From positions 1 through 64,000 of the forward strand of contig NZ_JACYOF010000017.1 in the NCBI RefSeq assembly GCF_014932895.1: a DNA stretch of 64,000 nucleotides. The letters are read 5' to 3'. Below, in pieces: positions 8,185 to 17,645 of this stretch. The position numbers and the translations under genes are program-made. The notes below the pieces were generated by a model. It saw only the letters and a program-made list of their open reading frames with translations. It had not been told where the DNA came from and did no database searches. Position 1 is the first letter of the stretch; the number at the start of each line of letters is the position of its first letter. Source of the stretch: Bacillus thuringiensis (lineage in GTDB: Bacteria; Bacillota; Bacilli; Bacillales; Bacillaceae_G).

Positions 8185-10849
8185 AGTTTCTCTTAACCAA
8201 TTTAATGATTTCATTCAGAACAAGAGGAACGATACTTAGTAAAAGAACGAATCCCCAATCGAGCATTGTTAATGCATGGACACCGAATATATTTGCAAGA
8301 GGTGGGATGGAGATGATACAAACTTGCATAAGAAGACCGATAAAAAGTGAGAAGACTAAATATTTATTTGTAAATACCCCAATTGAAAAAATCGATTTTG
8401 TTCTTGAACGCAAGTTAAATGAATGAACGAGCTGAGAAAAACTAAGAACAACAAATGCCATCGTTTGGGCATGTAATAGAGCATCTTCATCAATTTGCTT
8501 TGGAAAAAGCGGAAATAAGTTTGTATCTCCAGCATAGAGTTTTGCCCCGACGATAAAGGCTGATAATGTTAAAAGCCCAATTACAACCCCATTGAAAATA
8601 AGAAAAGGGACGCTACCGCTAAATAAGCTTTCTTTTGCATGACGTGGTTTTTCCTTCATTACATCAGGGTCTTCGGGATCAACACCGAGTGATAATGCAG
8701 GCAGTGTATCTGTAATTAAATTTACCCATAGAATGTGAATAGGGCGTAGTGGTGTTGCCCAGCCGAGTAAAATAGCTAAAAATAAAGTGATAATTTCTCC
8801 AAAGTTACAGGAAAGTAGGAAGAGAATAGACTTTTTAATATTACGGTAAATATTTCTACCCTCTTCAACAGCTTTCACGATAGATGAGAAGTTATCATCT
8901 GTTAAAACTACATCAGCTGCGCCTTTTGCGACATCTGTTCCTGTGATTCCCATTGCTACCCCAACATCTGCTTGCTTTAAAGATGGAGCATCATTGACAC
9001 CATCACCAGTCATAGAAACGATATTCTCTTTCGCACGTAATGCTTTTACAATCTTCACCTTATGTTCTGGAGAGACTCTAGCAAAGACATTTAAATGATT
9101 AATTTTACTTGCTAGTTCTGTATCTGAAATGTTATCTAATTCAGTTCCAATCATAACTTCAGATTTTTTTTCAGCAATACCCAGTTCTTTGGCGATTGCA
9201 AAAGCGGTATCTTTATGATCGCCAGTAATCATGACAGTGCGTATACCAGCTTTTTTACATTCTGTAATAGAATCTTTTACTTCTGTGCGTGGAGGATCAA
9301 TCATACCGACAAGGCCGATAAATATAAGGTTTTCTTCGAGATGATCTATATCCACATGGTCCGTCTCATATTGTTTAAATGCGAACGAAAGTACTCTTAA
9401 AGCTTCTTGTGACATCGCTTGTGCAGCTTCTAATATTTGTGTTTTATGAGAATCTGTTAGGATCTCAACTTTGCTATTTATAAAGATATGGGTACAGTGA
9501 GGTAAGAGTTTATCAATGGCACCTTTAGTCATGCTATAGTAGCGTTCATCGTATGTATGTACTGTTGACATCATTTTACGATTAGAATCGAAAGGTAGTT
9601 CGTTAACACGTTCATGTTTATTTTCTAAATTATCTTTTCGAATGTTAAAAGAGCTTCCGGCAACAAGAAGGGCAATTTCTGTAGGGTCCCCTGTTTGTGA
9701 TTCGTTACTATAAGAGGCATCGTTGCATAAAACCATATTTTCTAATAATAGACGGTGTACATCGTTATTTACGTTCAACTTTTCTAGCTGATTGTATGTT
9801 TGATCACTATAAAAATGAGTAACGGTCATTTTATTTTGAGTTAATGTTCCTGTCTTATCTGAGCAAATAATTGTAACGGAACCAAGAGCTTCAACAGCTG
9901 GTAGTTTACGAATGATAACGTTTTGTTTAATCATACGTTGAACCCCGATGGCAAGAACGATAGAAACGATAGCTGGTAAGCCTTCTGGAATGGCTGCAAC
10001 AGCTAAACTAATAGCGGTCATAAACATTTCTAAAGTATCTCGTCCTTGTAAAAAACCGATGAGAAACATAATGACACAAATAGCTACAGCGACAAAGCCT
10101 AAATATTTTCCTACTTGCGCTAAGCTTTTTTGAAGTGGTGTCATATCATCTTCAGCTTCATGCAAAAGAGTTGCAATTTTCCCGATTTGTGATTTCATTC
10201 CAGTTTCAACAGCAACACCGACGCCGCGCCCGTATGTTACTAGCGTTGACATAAAGGCCATGTTTTTTTGATCGCCTAGTGGTACTTGCTCATCACTTTG
10301 CATGGAAGGGTGATAGATTGCATCTTTATCGACAGGGACAGATTCCCCAGTTAGAGCAGATTCTTCAACTTTTAAGTTCGCAGTTTCAATAAGCCGTAAA
10401 TCACATGGTATATAGCGTCCAGCATCAAGCATAACGATATCACCTGGAACGACGTGCTCAGATGGGATCTCTTTTAGTTCACCATCTCGTTTTACGATAG
10501 CTTTTGGCGTGGCCATCTTTTTTAATGCTTCTAAAGCTTGTTCTGCTTTAGATTCTTGGATTACACCGATAACAGCGTTTAAAATCACAACGAGTGCGAT
10601 AATACTTGCATCGGCCCATTCACCTACAAAGGCGGAAATAAGGGCAGCTATGATAAGGACATATACGAGAACATCATTAATTTGGGCGAAAACTCGCTGC
10701 CATAAAGTACGTTTTTGTTTTGTAGCTAATTCATTAAGACCGTATTGCTTTAAACGTTCATTTACGATTTCATCGGTTAAACCGTATTGTTCATTTGTTC
10801 CTAAATCGGTTAATGTTTGATCTTTCGTCTTACTGTACCAATTGCTCAT
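8183..10849 (-). CDS. Calcium-transporting P-type ATPase (SERCA/PMR1 type, YloB-like)
   Basis: 888 aa, P2A-type. Visible in order: A-domain TGES (167-170), M4 Ca2+ site PEGLP (288-292), phosphorylation motif CSDKTGTLT with Asp331, TGDH and MTGDGVNDAP in the P-domain, then M5 NFGEIITL and M6 NLITDTLPAL, which carry further Ca2+ ligands. About ten membrane spans. It should export Ca2+ from the cytosol at the cost of ATP. The N-terminus (MSNWYSKTKDQTLTDLG) is the usual cation-ATPase N domain. Monocistronic, convergent with yceH. B. subtilis YloB is the closest family member I recognise, but paralogues exist in the cereus group, so I give no symbol. Confidence 0.92.
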   Translation of the reverse strand: MSNWYSKTKDQTLTDLGTNEQYGLTDEIVNERLKQYGLNELATKQKRTLWQRVFAQINDVLVYVLIIAALISAFVGEWADASIIALVVILNAVIGVIQESKAEQALEALKKMATPKAIVKRDGELKEIPSEHVVPGDIVMLDAGRYIPCDLRLIETANLKVEESALTGESVPVDKDAIYHPSMQSDEQVPLGDQKNMAFMSTLVTYGRGVGVAVETGMKSQIGKIATLLHEAEDDMTPLQKSLAQVGKYLGFVAVAICVIMFLIGFLQGRDTLEMFMTAISLAVAAIPEGLPAIVSIVLAIGVQRMIKQNVIIRKLPAVEALGSVTIICSDKTGTLTQNKMTVTHFYSDQTYNQLEKLNVNNDVHRLLLENMVLCNDASYSNESQTGDPTEIALLVAGSSFNIRKDNLENKHERVNELPFDSNRKMMSTVHTYDERYYSMTKGAIDKLLPHCTHIFINSKVEILTDSHKTQILEAAQAMSQEALRVLSFAFKQYETDHVDIDHLEENLIFIGLVGMIDPPRTEVKDSITECKKAGIRTVMITGDHKDTAFAIAKELGIAEKKSEVMIGTELDNISDTELASKINHLNVFARVSPEHKVKIVKALRAKENIVSMTGDGVNDAPSLKQADVGVAMGITGTDVAKGAADVVLTDDNFSSIVKAVEEGRNIYRNIKKSILFLLSCNFGEIITLFLAILLGWATPLRPIHILWVNLITDTLPALSLGVDPEDPDVMKEKPRHAKESLFSGSVPFLIFNGVVIGLLTLSAFIVGAKLYAGDTNLFPLFPKQIDEDALLHAQTMAFVVLSFSQLVHSFNLRSRTKSIFSIGVFTNKYLVFSLFIGLLMQVCIISIPPLANIFGVHALTMLDWGFVLLLSIVPLVLNEIIKLVKRN

Positions 10850-11014
10850 AAGTAAGCACCCCCAGTAAAAACAGTTAGCAATGGTAGTGTTGCTATTATT
10901 TGTGAGTAGTATGTATGGAGAAAAAATCTAAGATGAGGTTCTATTTTCATTGTACAGTATTTTAGAGTGGAATGAGGGAAAGAGAAGAGTTGTCATGAAT
11001 TTGTTGGAAATAAT

Positions 11015-11042
11015 AAAGAGCCCCATATAAACGAGGCTCTTT
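11015..11042 (-). terminator. Terminator for yfkK displaced by a bcr1 insertion
   Basis: AAAGAGCC (11015-11022) / GGCTCTTT (11035-11042). It lies immediately beyond the bcr1 copy that separates it from the yfkK stop. Confidence 0.7.
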
Positions 11043-11157
11043 GTTATCTCGCTATTTGTGGGCAGTAAAACTCCCACCTCAAAATTCGGCTGGAGCAAAG
11101 AAGTTAGGTGGGAGTTTTACTGCCCGTAAACCCCCACCGATTATAGCTTCACTTTAT
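11043..11157 (+). repeat. bcr1 repeat, 3'-deleted variant (115 bp) overlapping the yfkK stop
   Basis: The left end is decayed (GTTATCTCGCTATTTGTGGG). The central hairpin is intact, but the right hairpin is largely missing: the sequence jumps from GCCCGTAAA to a degenerate CCGATTATAGCTTCACTTTAT. The terminal TTTAT (11153-11157) contains, on the minus strand, the TAA of yfkK. Confidence 0.82.
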
Positions 11158-11378
11158 TTTTTAATTAATGTACCTAATTCTTCTGTAATAGCTTGCATTT
11201 CACTAATGCTGAATGTTTCACGTTTCATAACATGCTCATAAATGTCACGTAAATCTTCGTACATTTCTTCATTAAAGCTAGCAGCTCTCATTGCTCCAGC
11301 GTTAACCATGCGTAATTTTTCTTTAATAGCTTCGACCATATATTCAACGTTTGCTTCTGACTTTACGGATAAATCCAC
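11154..11378 (-). CDS. yfkK: UPF0435/DUF1128 small protein YfkK
   Basis: 74-aa cytosolic, helical protein with GTG start; GGGGGA lies 8 nt upstream. The sequence ([22 protein letters not shown]) matches the short YfkK family found next to yfkJ in Bacillus. Function unknown. It is divergent from yfkJ as in B. subtilis. The TAA is embedded in the TTTAT end of a bcr1 repeat. Confidence 0.85.
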   Translation of the reverse strand: MDLSVKSEANVEYMVEAIKEKLRMVNAGAMRAASFNEEMYEDLRDIYEHVMKRETFSISEMQAITEELGTLIKK

Positions 11379-11552
11379 CGAAGTGTCCCCCTTTAAAATA
11401 ACATAAGGTTATCTTAACATTTTTTATTATTTTCGTTAATGAAACTTTTCAATCCTATTAAATTAGTAGGGATTTCCTTTATAATTAATTATTGGTTGTT
11501 TATACTATAAGTATATATTAAGAAATGCACCAAGAAGGGAAGAAACAAAAAT

Positions 11553-12017
11553 ATGGTTCAAGTATTGTTTGTTTGTCTTGGGAACATATGTCGTTCTCCA
11601 ATGGCAGAAGCAATTTTTCGAAATCTTGTCGTAAAAGAAGGACTCGAAGAGAAAATTGTCATTGATTCTGCAGGAACTGGAGATTGGCATATTGGCCATC
11701 CACCACATAAAGGAACACAAAAAATTTTAAAAGAAAATGAAGTCTCTTTTGAAGGAATTAAAGCACGTCAAGTAGAAAAGGAAGACTTAACAAAGTTTGA
11801 TTATATTATTGCCATGGACAACAAGAATATAGCAGATTTAAAAAGTTTAGGTAAAACTGGAAGCTATATTGGTAGGCTGTCCGATTTTGTTCCAGACGGT
11901 GGCTGGACAGACGTTCCTGACCCTTATTTTACAGGGAATTTCCAAGAAGTGTATGATCTTGTAACAGAAGGGTGTGCAAAGCTATTAGCTTTCATTCGAA
12001 ATGAACAAGGAATATGA
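11553..12017 (+). CDS. yfkJ: Low-molecular-weight protein-tyrosine phosphatase YfkJ
   Basis: 154 aa. The P-loop VCLGNICRSPMAEA gives nucleophile Cys8 and phosphate-binding Arg14. The general-acid loop is VPDPYFTGNFQEVYDLV. It hydrolyses phosphotyrosine (and possibly phosphoarginine) on proteins. In B. subtilis YfkJ is linked to ethanol-stress resistance. Start ATG with GAAGGGAAG upstream. It heads yfkJ-yfkI-yfkH, with 53 nt to yfkI. Confidence 0.93.
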   Translation: MVQVLFVCLGNICRSPMAEAIFRNLVVKEGLEEKIVIDSAGTGDWHIGHPPHKGTQKILKENEVSFEGIKARQVEKEDLTKFDYIIAMDNKNIADLKSLGKTGSYIGRLSDFVPDGGWTDVPDPYFTGNFQEVYDLVTEGCAKLLAFIRNEQGI

Positions 12018-12070
12018 GGAAGCTTAGAAAGAAATACTTTCTAACATAAGAAATGAAAGGGTGAAGGAAT

Positions 12071-12586
12071 ATGGCAAAGAAAAATAATATTGCTCGAAAC
12101 ATTGCGATTGGTGTAGCGGCAGGTGTCGCTGTATCTATGTTGAAGAAAGAAAACCGTGAAAAAGTAAAAAATACTGCGGAAAAAGCAAAAACTAAGATGA
12201 TTGAAATTGGTGAAAATGCAAAGATTAAAGAAAAAGTACAAACTGTTACAGATAAAGGACGCGAGCTTGCTGATTTCAATGTAGTGAAAGCAAAAGTAGC
12301 AGAAATTAAAAAACTGACGCCGTCCGTTGTAGAAACACTAAAAGAAACGAAAGAAATTTTTAGCAAGAAAAAAGTTGAGCGAGAAGAGAAGCCAGAAACG
12401 ATTGAAATTCAAGCTGTATCTCCAAAGGTAGATGAGCTTAAAGCGGAAGAAGAGCCAGTAGTCGCTGAAGATGGTGGTATGAAAGAAGCACGTGAATTAT
12501 TTATGAAAGATTCACATGCAGAGGAAAAAAAAACTGAAGCGTACATTGAGTTAAAGCAAGATAAAGAAGAGAAGAAAAGCGTTTAA
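12071..12586 (+). CDS. yfkI: YtxH-like general-stress-type protein (YfkI position)
   Basis: 171 aa. A short hydrophobic N-terminus (NIARNIAIGVAAGVAVSML) resembles the YtxH anchor. A long Lys/Glu-rich helical region follows (residues 25-171), probably coiled coil. Function unknown; YtxH-type proteins are often stress-induced membrane-associated proteins. Its place between yfkJ and yfkH matches B. subtilis yfkI, although such low-complexity proteins diverge fast. Six nt separate it from yfkH, consistent with translational coupling. Confidence 0.75.
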   Translation: MAKKNNIARNIAIGVAAGVAVSMLKKENREKVKNTAEKAKTKMIEIGENAKIKEKVQTVTDKGRELADFNVVKAKVAEIKKLTPSVVETLKETKEIFSKKKVEREEKPETIEIQAVSPKVDELKAEEEPVVAEDGGMKEARELFMKDSHAEEKKTEAYIELKQDKEEKKSV

Positions 12587-12592
12587 ACATAT

Positions 12593-13462
12593 ATGAGAAA
12601 AATTTTAGAAAAGGTGAGAAGAAATCGCACTTATTCGTTCGGTAAAGATTTGTATGATCGCACGATGCGCGATGATGTAGCGGGCTTGGCAGCACAGCTC
12701 GCTTATTTCTTCTTGCTTGCTATTTTTCCTGGGCTTGTTTTCTTAATTACGCTTCTTGGATTCATTGACCTTCAAACAGAAAGTGTGCTCAATTTATTAG
12801 AACCGTACGTACCGGAAGATGCGATGAACTTAATTGAAGTAAACGTAGATAAAGTTGTAAATGAGCAAAATGGTGGTTTATTATCATTTGGTTTACTATC
12901 GATGTTATGGTTTGCTTCAAATGGAGTAAACGCGGTTATGAATGCTTTTAACCGTGCTTATGATGTAACTGAAACACGTTCTTTTATTAAAACAAGAGCG
13001 TTATCAATTGTGTTTACATTAGCTATCATTTTTATGATTGTATTTGCGCTGATTGTCCCGGTATTTGGGCAGGTTATTGGGGCAGCTGTGTTTAAAGCAA
13101 TCGGTTTATCGGATAGTTTTTCTTACGTTTGGAGTATTATGCGTTTAGTAGCGAGTTTCTTTGTTTTGTTCGCTTTATTTAGCTTTTTATATACGTTTGC
13201 GCCTGATCGGAAATTAAAGAGAAGAGAAGTCGTATCGGGAGCTTTATTTGCTACTGTAGGATGGATTGTGGTATCGTACTCATTTGCCTATTATGTAGAT
13301 AAATTTGCAAATTACGCTAATACATATGGTGGTCTTGGTGGTATCATTATTTTAATGTTATGGTTTTATTTGACCGCTTGGGTTATTTTACTTGGAGGAG
13401 AGATTAATGGATTACTCCATTTTTATCGAACGAGTGACAATAATTCCCGTAATGAAAAATAA
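12593..13462 (+). CDS. yfkH: YihY/BrkB-family inner-membrane protein YfkH
   Basis: 289 aa with about six membrane spans. The family signature is DVAGLAAQLAYFFLLAIFPGL, and polar GANGVNAVMNAFNRAYDV-type residues appear as NGVNAVMNAFNRAYD. Formerly mis-called ribonuclease BN; now regarded as an uncharacterised transporter-like membrane protein. The ATG at 12593 has only a weak Shine-Dalgarno, but the previous stop is 6 nt away, so coupling with yfkI is likely. GTG at 12614 is an alternative start. Confidence 0.86.
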   Translation: MRKILEKVRRNRTYSFGKDLYDRTMRDDVAGLAAQLAYFFLLAIFPGLVFLITLLGFIDLQTESVLNLLEPYVPEDAMNLIEVNVDKVVNEQNGGLLSFGLLSMLWFASNGVNAVMNAFNRAYDVTETRSFIKTRALSIVFTLAIIFMIVFALIVPVFGQVIGAAVFKAIGLSDSFSYVWSIMRLVASFFVLFALFSFLYTFAPDRKLKRREVVSGALFATVGWIVVSYSFAYYVDKFANYANTYGGLGGIIILMLWFYLTAWVILLGGEINGLLHFYRTSDNNSRNEK

Positions 13463-13502
13463 GCTCTTGTTCCATAATAAAAAGGAACAGGGGGGATATT
13501 TC

Positions 13503-13616
13503 ATGAGTAATAATAAAAAGAACCACAATAATAAAAATAATAGTAAGAAAAAGAGCAGTTCGCATCCAAAGCATAAAACAAGCAGCAGTGCGAACGGTCA
13601 TAATAGCTACCATTAA
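13503..13616 (+). CDS. Small basic Lys/Asn/Ser/His-rich protein
   Basis: 37 aa (MSNNKKNHNNKNNSKKK...), with ATG preceded by a strong GGGGGA 8 nt upstream. It lies 40 nt after yfkH and just before a terminator. Almost half the residues are Lys or Asn, suggesting a nucleic-acid- or spore-associated peptide. I do not recognise a family. A real gene is supported by the Shine-Dalgarno and the flanking terminator rather than by homology. Confidence 0.6.
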   Translation: MSNNKKNHNNKNNSKKKSSSHPKHKTSSSANGHNSYH

Positions 13617-13619
13617 AAA

Positions 13620-13645
13620 AACGGGTCCTTTATCAGGGACCCGTT
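13620..13645. terminator. Bidirectional terminator
   Basis: AACGGGTCC / GGACCCGTT stem with a 7-nt-plus loop, followed by ATTTGTTT on plus and by A-rich/T-rich sequence on minus. Shared by the small basic protein gene and the metal ATPase gene. Confidence 0.8.
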
Positions 13646-15569
13646 ATTTGTTTCCTTTTAATAATCGTAAGCCATTTAAAATGACAAGAATGGTACTTCC
13701 TTCATGCCCAATTACACCGAATGGAAGAGCCAAAAACTGTAGAAAGTTTGAACAAATTAACATTGCAATGACAGCTAAAGAGAAGACAACGTTTTGCTTA
13801 ACAATGCGATTCATTCGCTTGGATAGTCGAATTGCTTGAGAAAGGCGAGATAATTCGTTTTTCATAAGAACAACGTCTGCAGTTTCTAGAGCTACGTCTG
13901 TTCCTTCACCCATCGCGACACCTATACTAGCGGTAGCGAGTGCTGGCGCATCGTTTATACCATCTCCAACCATTGCTACTGTACCGTATTTTTCTTTTAG
14001 TTTTTTAATCGTTTCAACTTTTGTTTCTGGTAAACATGATGCGTAATATTCTTTTATATTACTTTCAGAGGCAATTGCTTTTGCTGTTTCCTCATTATCA
14101 CCGGTAATCATAATTGCTTCGACACCAATGCTTTGTAAGTCTCGAATGGCAGCTATCGTTTCTTGGCGAAGTGTATCTTTTAAAGCGATAAGTCCAAGAA
14201 TACCATCTGCATCACTTATATAAACGACAGTTTTACCTTCTTTTTCAAGTGAGGCAGAAATACCACTATGAAATGTTTTTGTTTCTTCACCGATAAAATC
14301 AGCCTTACCGATTTTATAAGCTTTGTTTTCCAATATTCCCTTTAAGCCAAAACCAGTTACATCTTCAACGTTTTCTGGTTTTTGTAATGTAATGTCATAA
14401 GCATGTTTTGCATATTTAACAATTGCTTCGGCTAAAGGATGGGTAGAGTGACTTTCAATCGATGCTGTAATAGAGAGTACTTCTTTTTCTGATATAGTAT
14501 CTCGAACATATACGTCTGTTACGGTAGGTCTTCCTTGTGTTAATGTTCCTGTTTTATCAAACGCGATTGCTTTTACTGAAGCGAGACGCTCTAAATGTAT
14601 ACCGCCTTTAAAGAGAATTCCGTTTCTTGCTCCGTTAGAAATTGCAGATAACGTTGCTGGTGTAATGGCAGCAACGAGTGCGCAAGGGGATGCGACTACA
14701 AGTAAAATCATTGCACGATAAAACGTTTCATTCCAGCTCCAGTCAAGTAAAAAATGAGGGACGAACATCATTAGTGCAACAACGATTAGTACCCCTTTTA
14801 CATAAGTTCCTTCAAATTTTTCGATGAATAGTTGTGATGGTGATTTTTCACTTTGTGCACTTTGAACGAGACGAATAATCTTTTGAAATAGTGTTTGATC
14901 GCTCGGTTTTGTAATTTTAACTTCGATAGCACCACGTAAATTTACAGTACCAGCAAATACTTCATCACCATATTTTTTTTCATTAGGAATAGGCTCTCCA
15001 GTTATCGCTGCTTCATCGATATTTGTTTCACCGTTATGAATGGTACCGTCAGCAGGAACACGTTCTCCTGGTTTAATCAAAATAATGTCGTTAATTTGTA
15101 ATTGTCCAACGGGAACACGTTCCTCAGTTCCATTTGAAATACGCAATGCTTCTTCAGGCTGTAAATCAAGAAGCGCTGAAATTTCTTTTTGACTTTTGCT
15201 TAACGTATAAGATTCCATTGCACCACTCAGTGCGAAGATGAAGATTAAAATTGCACCTTCTGCCCAGTAGCCAATTATTGCGGCACCGATAGCAGCAAAG
15301 AGCATGAGCATTTCGACATTTAGTTCTTTTTCTTCAATTGTATCTTCAATGCCTTCTTTCGCTTTTGCATATCCACCAATTATATAAGCAAGGATATAGA
15401 AAATAATACCCACATTCATTGCATCGTTCTTTGTGAACAACCACCCAGCTAAAATGAAAATACCAGATGCGACTGCAAATATAAGTTCATAATGTTTTTT
15501 TAATGTATCCCATAAAGAGGGACGAGAAATCGTTTTTTTTGCTTGTAACGTTTTTGCTTCTGAGTTCAT
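13644..15569 (-). CDS. pfeT: P1B-4-type heavy-metal ATPase (PfeT/ZosA-like, likely Fe2+ efflux)
   Basis: 641 aa with no N-terminal metal-binding domain. The membrane motif is SPC (residues 294-296) rather than CPC, and the last helix has HEGS (622-625). Together these define the P1B-4 subgroup (Co2+/Fe2+/Zn2+). Other landmarks: TGEP in the A-domain near 190, FDKTGTLT with Asp338, GDGINDAPA. B. subtilis PfeT (formerly YkvW/ZosA) of the same layout is a PerR-regulated Fe2+ exporter for peroxide and iron tolerance. The symbol is by family, not proven orthology. Start ATG with GGAAGGAG upstream. A PerR/Fur-like box lies about 130 bp upstream. Confidence 0.82.
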   Translation of the reverse strand: MNSEAKTLQAKKTISRPSLWDTLKKHYELIFAVASGIFILAGWLFTKNDAMNVGIIFYILAYIIGGYAKAKEGIEDTIEEKELNVEMLMLFAAIGAAIIGYWAEGAILIFIFALSGAMESYTLSKSQKEISALLDLQPEEALRISNGTEERVPVGQLQINDIILIKPGERVPADGTIHNGETNIDEAAITGEPIPNEKKYGDEVFAGTVNLRGAIEVKITKPSDQTLFQKIIRLVQSAQSEKSPSQLFIEKFEGTYVKGVLIVVALMMFVPHFLLDWSWNETFYRAMILLVVASPCALVAAITPATLSAISNGARNGILFKGGIHLERLASVKAIAFDKTGTLTQGRPTVTDVYVRDTISEKEVLSITASIESHSTHPLAEAIVKYAKHAYDITLQKPENVEDVTGFGLKGILENKAYKIGKADFIGEETKTFHSGISASLEKEGKTVVYISDADGILGLIALKDTLRQETIAAIRDLQSIGVEAIMITGDNEETAKAIASESNIKEYYASCLPETKVETIKKLKEKYGTVAMVGDGINDAPALATASIGVAMGEGTDVALETADVVLMKNELSRLSQAIRLSKRMNRIVKQNVVFSLAVIAMLICSNFLQFLALPFGVIGHEGSTILVILNGLRLLKGNK

Positions 15570-15639
15570 TACTACTCGCTCCTTCCGAATTCTTATTGAG
15601 AAAAATAATCAAAATCGAAACCCCTATAAAACGACGAAA

Positions 15640-15713
15640 GCTGCCATCCATAATGGATAGCAGCATTTCTGTTGAATCTGATTTTAATAGTTATTATGTT
15701 GTAATTATTCTAT
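15640..15713 (-). promoter_or_regulatory. Upstream region of metal ATPase: hairpin and PerR/Fur-like box
   Basis: TTGTAATTATTCTAT (15699-15713) matches 12 of 15 positions of the Per-box consensus TTATAATTATTATAA. Between it and the gene, GCTGC/GCAGC with inner ATCCAT/ATGGAT forms a hairpin at 15640-15664 in the transcribed leader. PerR control would fit the PfeT family. Confidence 0.4.
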
Positions 15714-15840
15714 ATTGTATCATATGTTTTTATGAGATGATATGCTTTTGTTTTAAGTATAAACTGAAAACTTGTGTTTTCGCAATTCCTTTGGTATATA
15801 TGAATATTGTTCGTAAAAAGATCGGAAAGGAAGGCAACAA

Positions 15841-16791
15841 GTGAAGACAGAGAAATTTTTTACCCATCCGATTGGCGTGTTTATTGCTGCAATAGTAGCA
15901 ACTTTTTTATGGGGGAGCGCATTCCCTTTTATTAAATTAAGTTATGCTGAACTTGGAATTCAGCCACAAGAAGTTGGAGAGCAAATACTATTTGCTGGTT
16001 ATCGTTTCTTCTTATCTGGAGTAATGCTCTTACTATTTTTTAAAGTGTTAGGAAAAGAGATGAACTTCAAAAAAGGAACGGGGAAACAGTTAGTACAAAT
16101 TGGTTTATTTCAAACATTTCTTCAATATATATGTTTTTATATTGGAATGAGTTATAGTTCGGGGATTGAAGGAGCTATTATTTCAGGAACATCGTCATTC
16201 TTTCAAATTTTACTCGCACACTTTTTATATAAAGATGATGCTCTCAATATAAGAAAAATAATTGGAGTATTTATCGGTTTTTGTGGTGTAATTTTAGTAA
16301 ATGTACCGAGTGACGGTAGCTTATCATTTCATTTTGGAATCGGTAGCGTATTACTTCTTGGTGCAGCAATGATGTATTCATATGGAAACATATTGGCAAA
16401 AGAAGGGAGCAAAACACTAGATGTTGGCTATATGACAGCATATCAAATGATTTTTGGTTCTATAGGACTATTATGTATAGGTACTTTACAAGCTGGAGTC
16501 ATGCCATTTACATTCAGTCTGCATGCAATATTTATGCTGATCTATTTATCTTTCTTATCCGCAGCGGGTTTTTGCATTTGGAATACAATTATGAAGTACA
16601 ATAAGGTTGGAAAAGTATCAATGTATATGTTTTTTATACCTGTATTTGGTGTGTTATTATCGAGCATAATTTTAGGAGAAGCAATTCATTCCTTTGTATT
16701 ATTCGGTTTAGCATGTGTTGCAGCGGGCATTATTGTCGTAAATCGTACCCCGGCTAAGCAGAAAATGGAGCAAAAAAAACAAGTAGCGTAG
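15841..16791 (+). CDS. DMT-superfamily EamA exporter (10 TM)
   Basis: 316 aa with two EamA repeats (about residues 12-150 and 165-305), ten predicted membrane spans and typical FLWGSAFPFIKLSY near the N-terminus. Family members export metabolites or drugs; the substrate cannot be inferred. GTG start with GGAAAGGAAGG upstream. Monocistronic with its own terminator; divergent from the metal ATPase. Confidence 0.88.
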   Translation: MKTEKFFTHPIGVFIAAIVATFLWGSAFPFIKLSYAELGIQPQEVGEQILFAGYRFFLSGVMLLLFFKVLGKEMNFKKGTGKQLVQIGLFQTFLQYICFYIGMSYSSGIEGAIISGTSSFFQILLAHFLYKDDALNIRKIIGVFIGFCGVILVNVPSDGSLSFHFGIGSVLLLGAAMMYSYGNILAKEGSKTLDVGYMTAYQMIFGSIGLLCIGTLQAGVMPFTFSLHAIFMLIYLSFLSAAGFCIWNTIMKYNKVGKVSMYMFFIPVFGVLLSSIILGEAIHSFVLFGLACVAAGIIVVNRTPAKQKMEQKKQVA

Positions 16792-16814
16792 AGACCAAAA
16801 AAGTGATTAAAATC

Positions 16815-16840
16815 GAAGAACAGTATTGTTCTTCTTTTTT
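16815..16840 (+). terminator. Terminator after the EamA exporter
   Basis: GAAGAACA / TGTTCTTC stem followed by TTTTTTT. Confidence 0.85.
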
Positions 16841-16914
16841 TAGGTAGAAAAAGGAGAACAGACTACATATAACGAAAGAAGATACAATAAAGTATTTATC
16901 GAGGAGAACAGGTT

Positions 16915-17595
16915 ATGAATGTACTTTACATGGTGTTAATCGGACAAATAATTGTTTTTTTAACAGGAGCAATTTATGCAATAGGACAGACAAAAAGAAC
17001 AAGAGAAAATATGCCGTTACCTTTAGCGGTTCGCCTTATTCTTAGTTTTTCTTTAACAGGTAGTGCAATTTGGATATGGTTACAAGATCCATCGATAGAG
17101 TATAGCAGCTGGGTTGCACTAGGAATGACTTTATCGACTGTAGGAGATTTATTTATGGCAGGTTTGATTCCCTTTGGCCATCGATTAATTGGAGGAATGG
17201 TTACTTTCGCTCTTGCTCATTGTTTTTATGTAAAAGCATTTTTGCAAACAGGTATTTCATGGAATGGTTTTTGGATTGGTTTACTTGTATACGGACTCTT
17301 TCTAATTATAGGGTGGTTCTTTTTTATCCGAAATGAAAAACAGGATAAATTGTTTACGATAGGGGCTCTAATTTACGGATTGTGGGTTGGGGGAATGGCT
17401 TGTTTTGCATTCGCCTTATACTACGAGAATACAGGAATATGGTGGATACCAGCGTTTGGTGGTTTACTGTTTGTGATTTCCGATTTTATTATTGGTGTGA
17501 CAGATATCGGAGGACGTAAATTGAAGTATGAACCACTTTGGATATGGTTTACATATGTCGCTGCTCAGATGTGTATTGTATATGTAGGATTATAA
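16915..17595 (+). CDS. YhhN/TMEM86-family membrane protein (lysoplasmalogenase-like)
   Basis: 226 aa, about eight membrane helices. The family pattern is visible in LGMTLSTVGDLFMAG, FALAHCFYVKAF and FVISDFIIGV. Eukaryotic TMEM86B and some bacterial homologues hydrolyse the vinyl-ether bond of lysoplasmalogens. Since bacilli are not known for plasmalogens, the real substrate here is uncertain. Start ATG with GAGGAGAACAGG upstream. It is followed directly by a very strong terminator. Confidence 0.82.
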   Translation: MNVLYMVLIGQIIVFLTGAIYAIGQTKRTRENMPLPLAVRLILSFSLTGSAIWIWLQDPSIEYSSWVALGMTLSTVGDLFMAGLIPFGHRLIGGMVTFALAHCFYVKAFLQTGISWNGFWIGLLVYGLFLIIGWFFFIRNEKQDKLFTIGALIYGLWVGGMACFAFALYYENTGIWWIPAFGGLLFVISDFIIGVTDIGGRKLKYEPLWIWFTYVAAQMCIVYVGL

Positions 17596-17645
17596 AAAGA
17601 TACTCTCAAAATAGTAGATAGACTATTTTGAGAGTATCTTTTTTT
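17596..17645 (+). terminator. Long terminator after yhhN-like gene
   Basis: AAAGATACTCTCAAAATAG / CTATTTTGAGAGTATCTTT, a near-20-bp perfect stem with a 7-nt loop and T-run. Confidence 0.9.

Noticed and set aside
15503-15844. Plus-strand reading frame ahead of the EamA exporter
   Set aside because: It overlaps the metal ATPase start and its regulatory leader, has no ribosome-binding site, and has poor protein-like composition.
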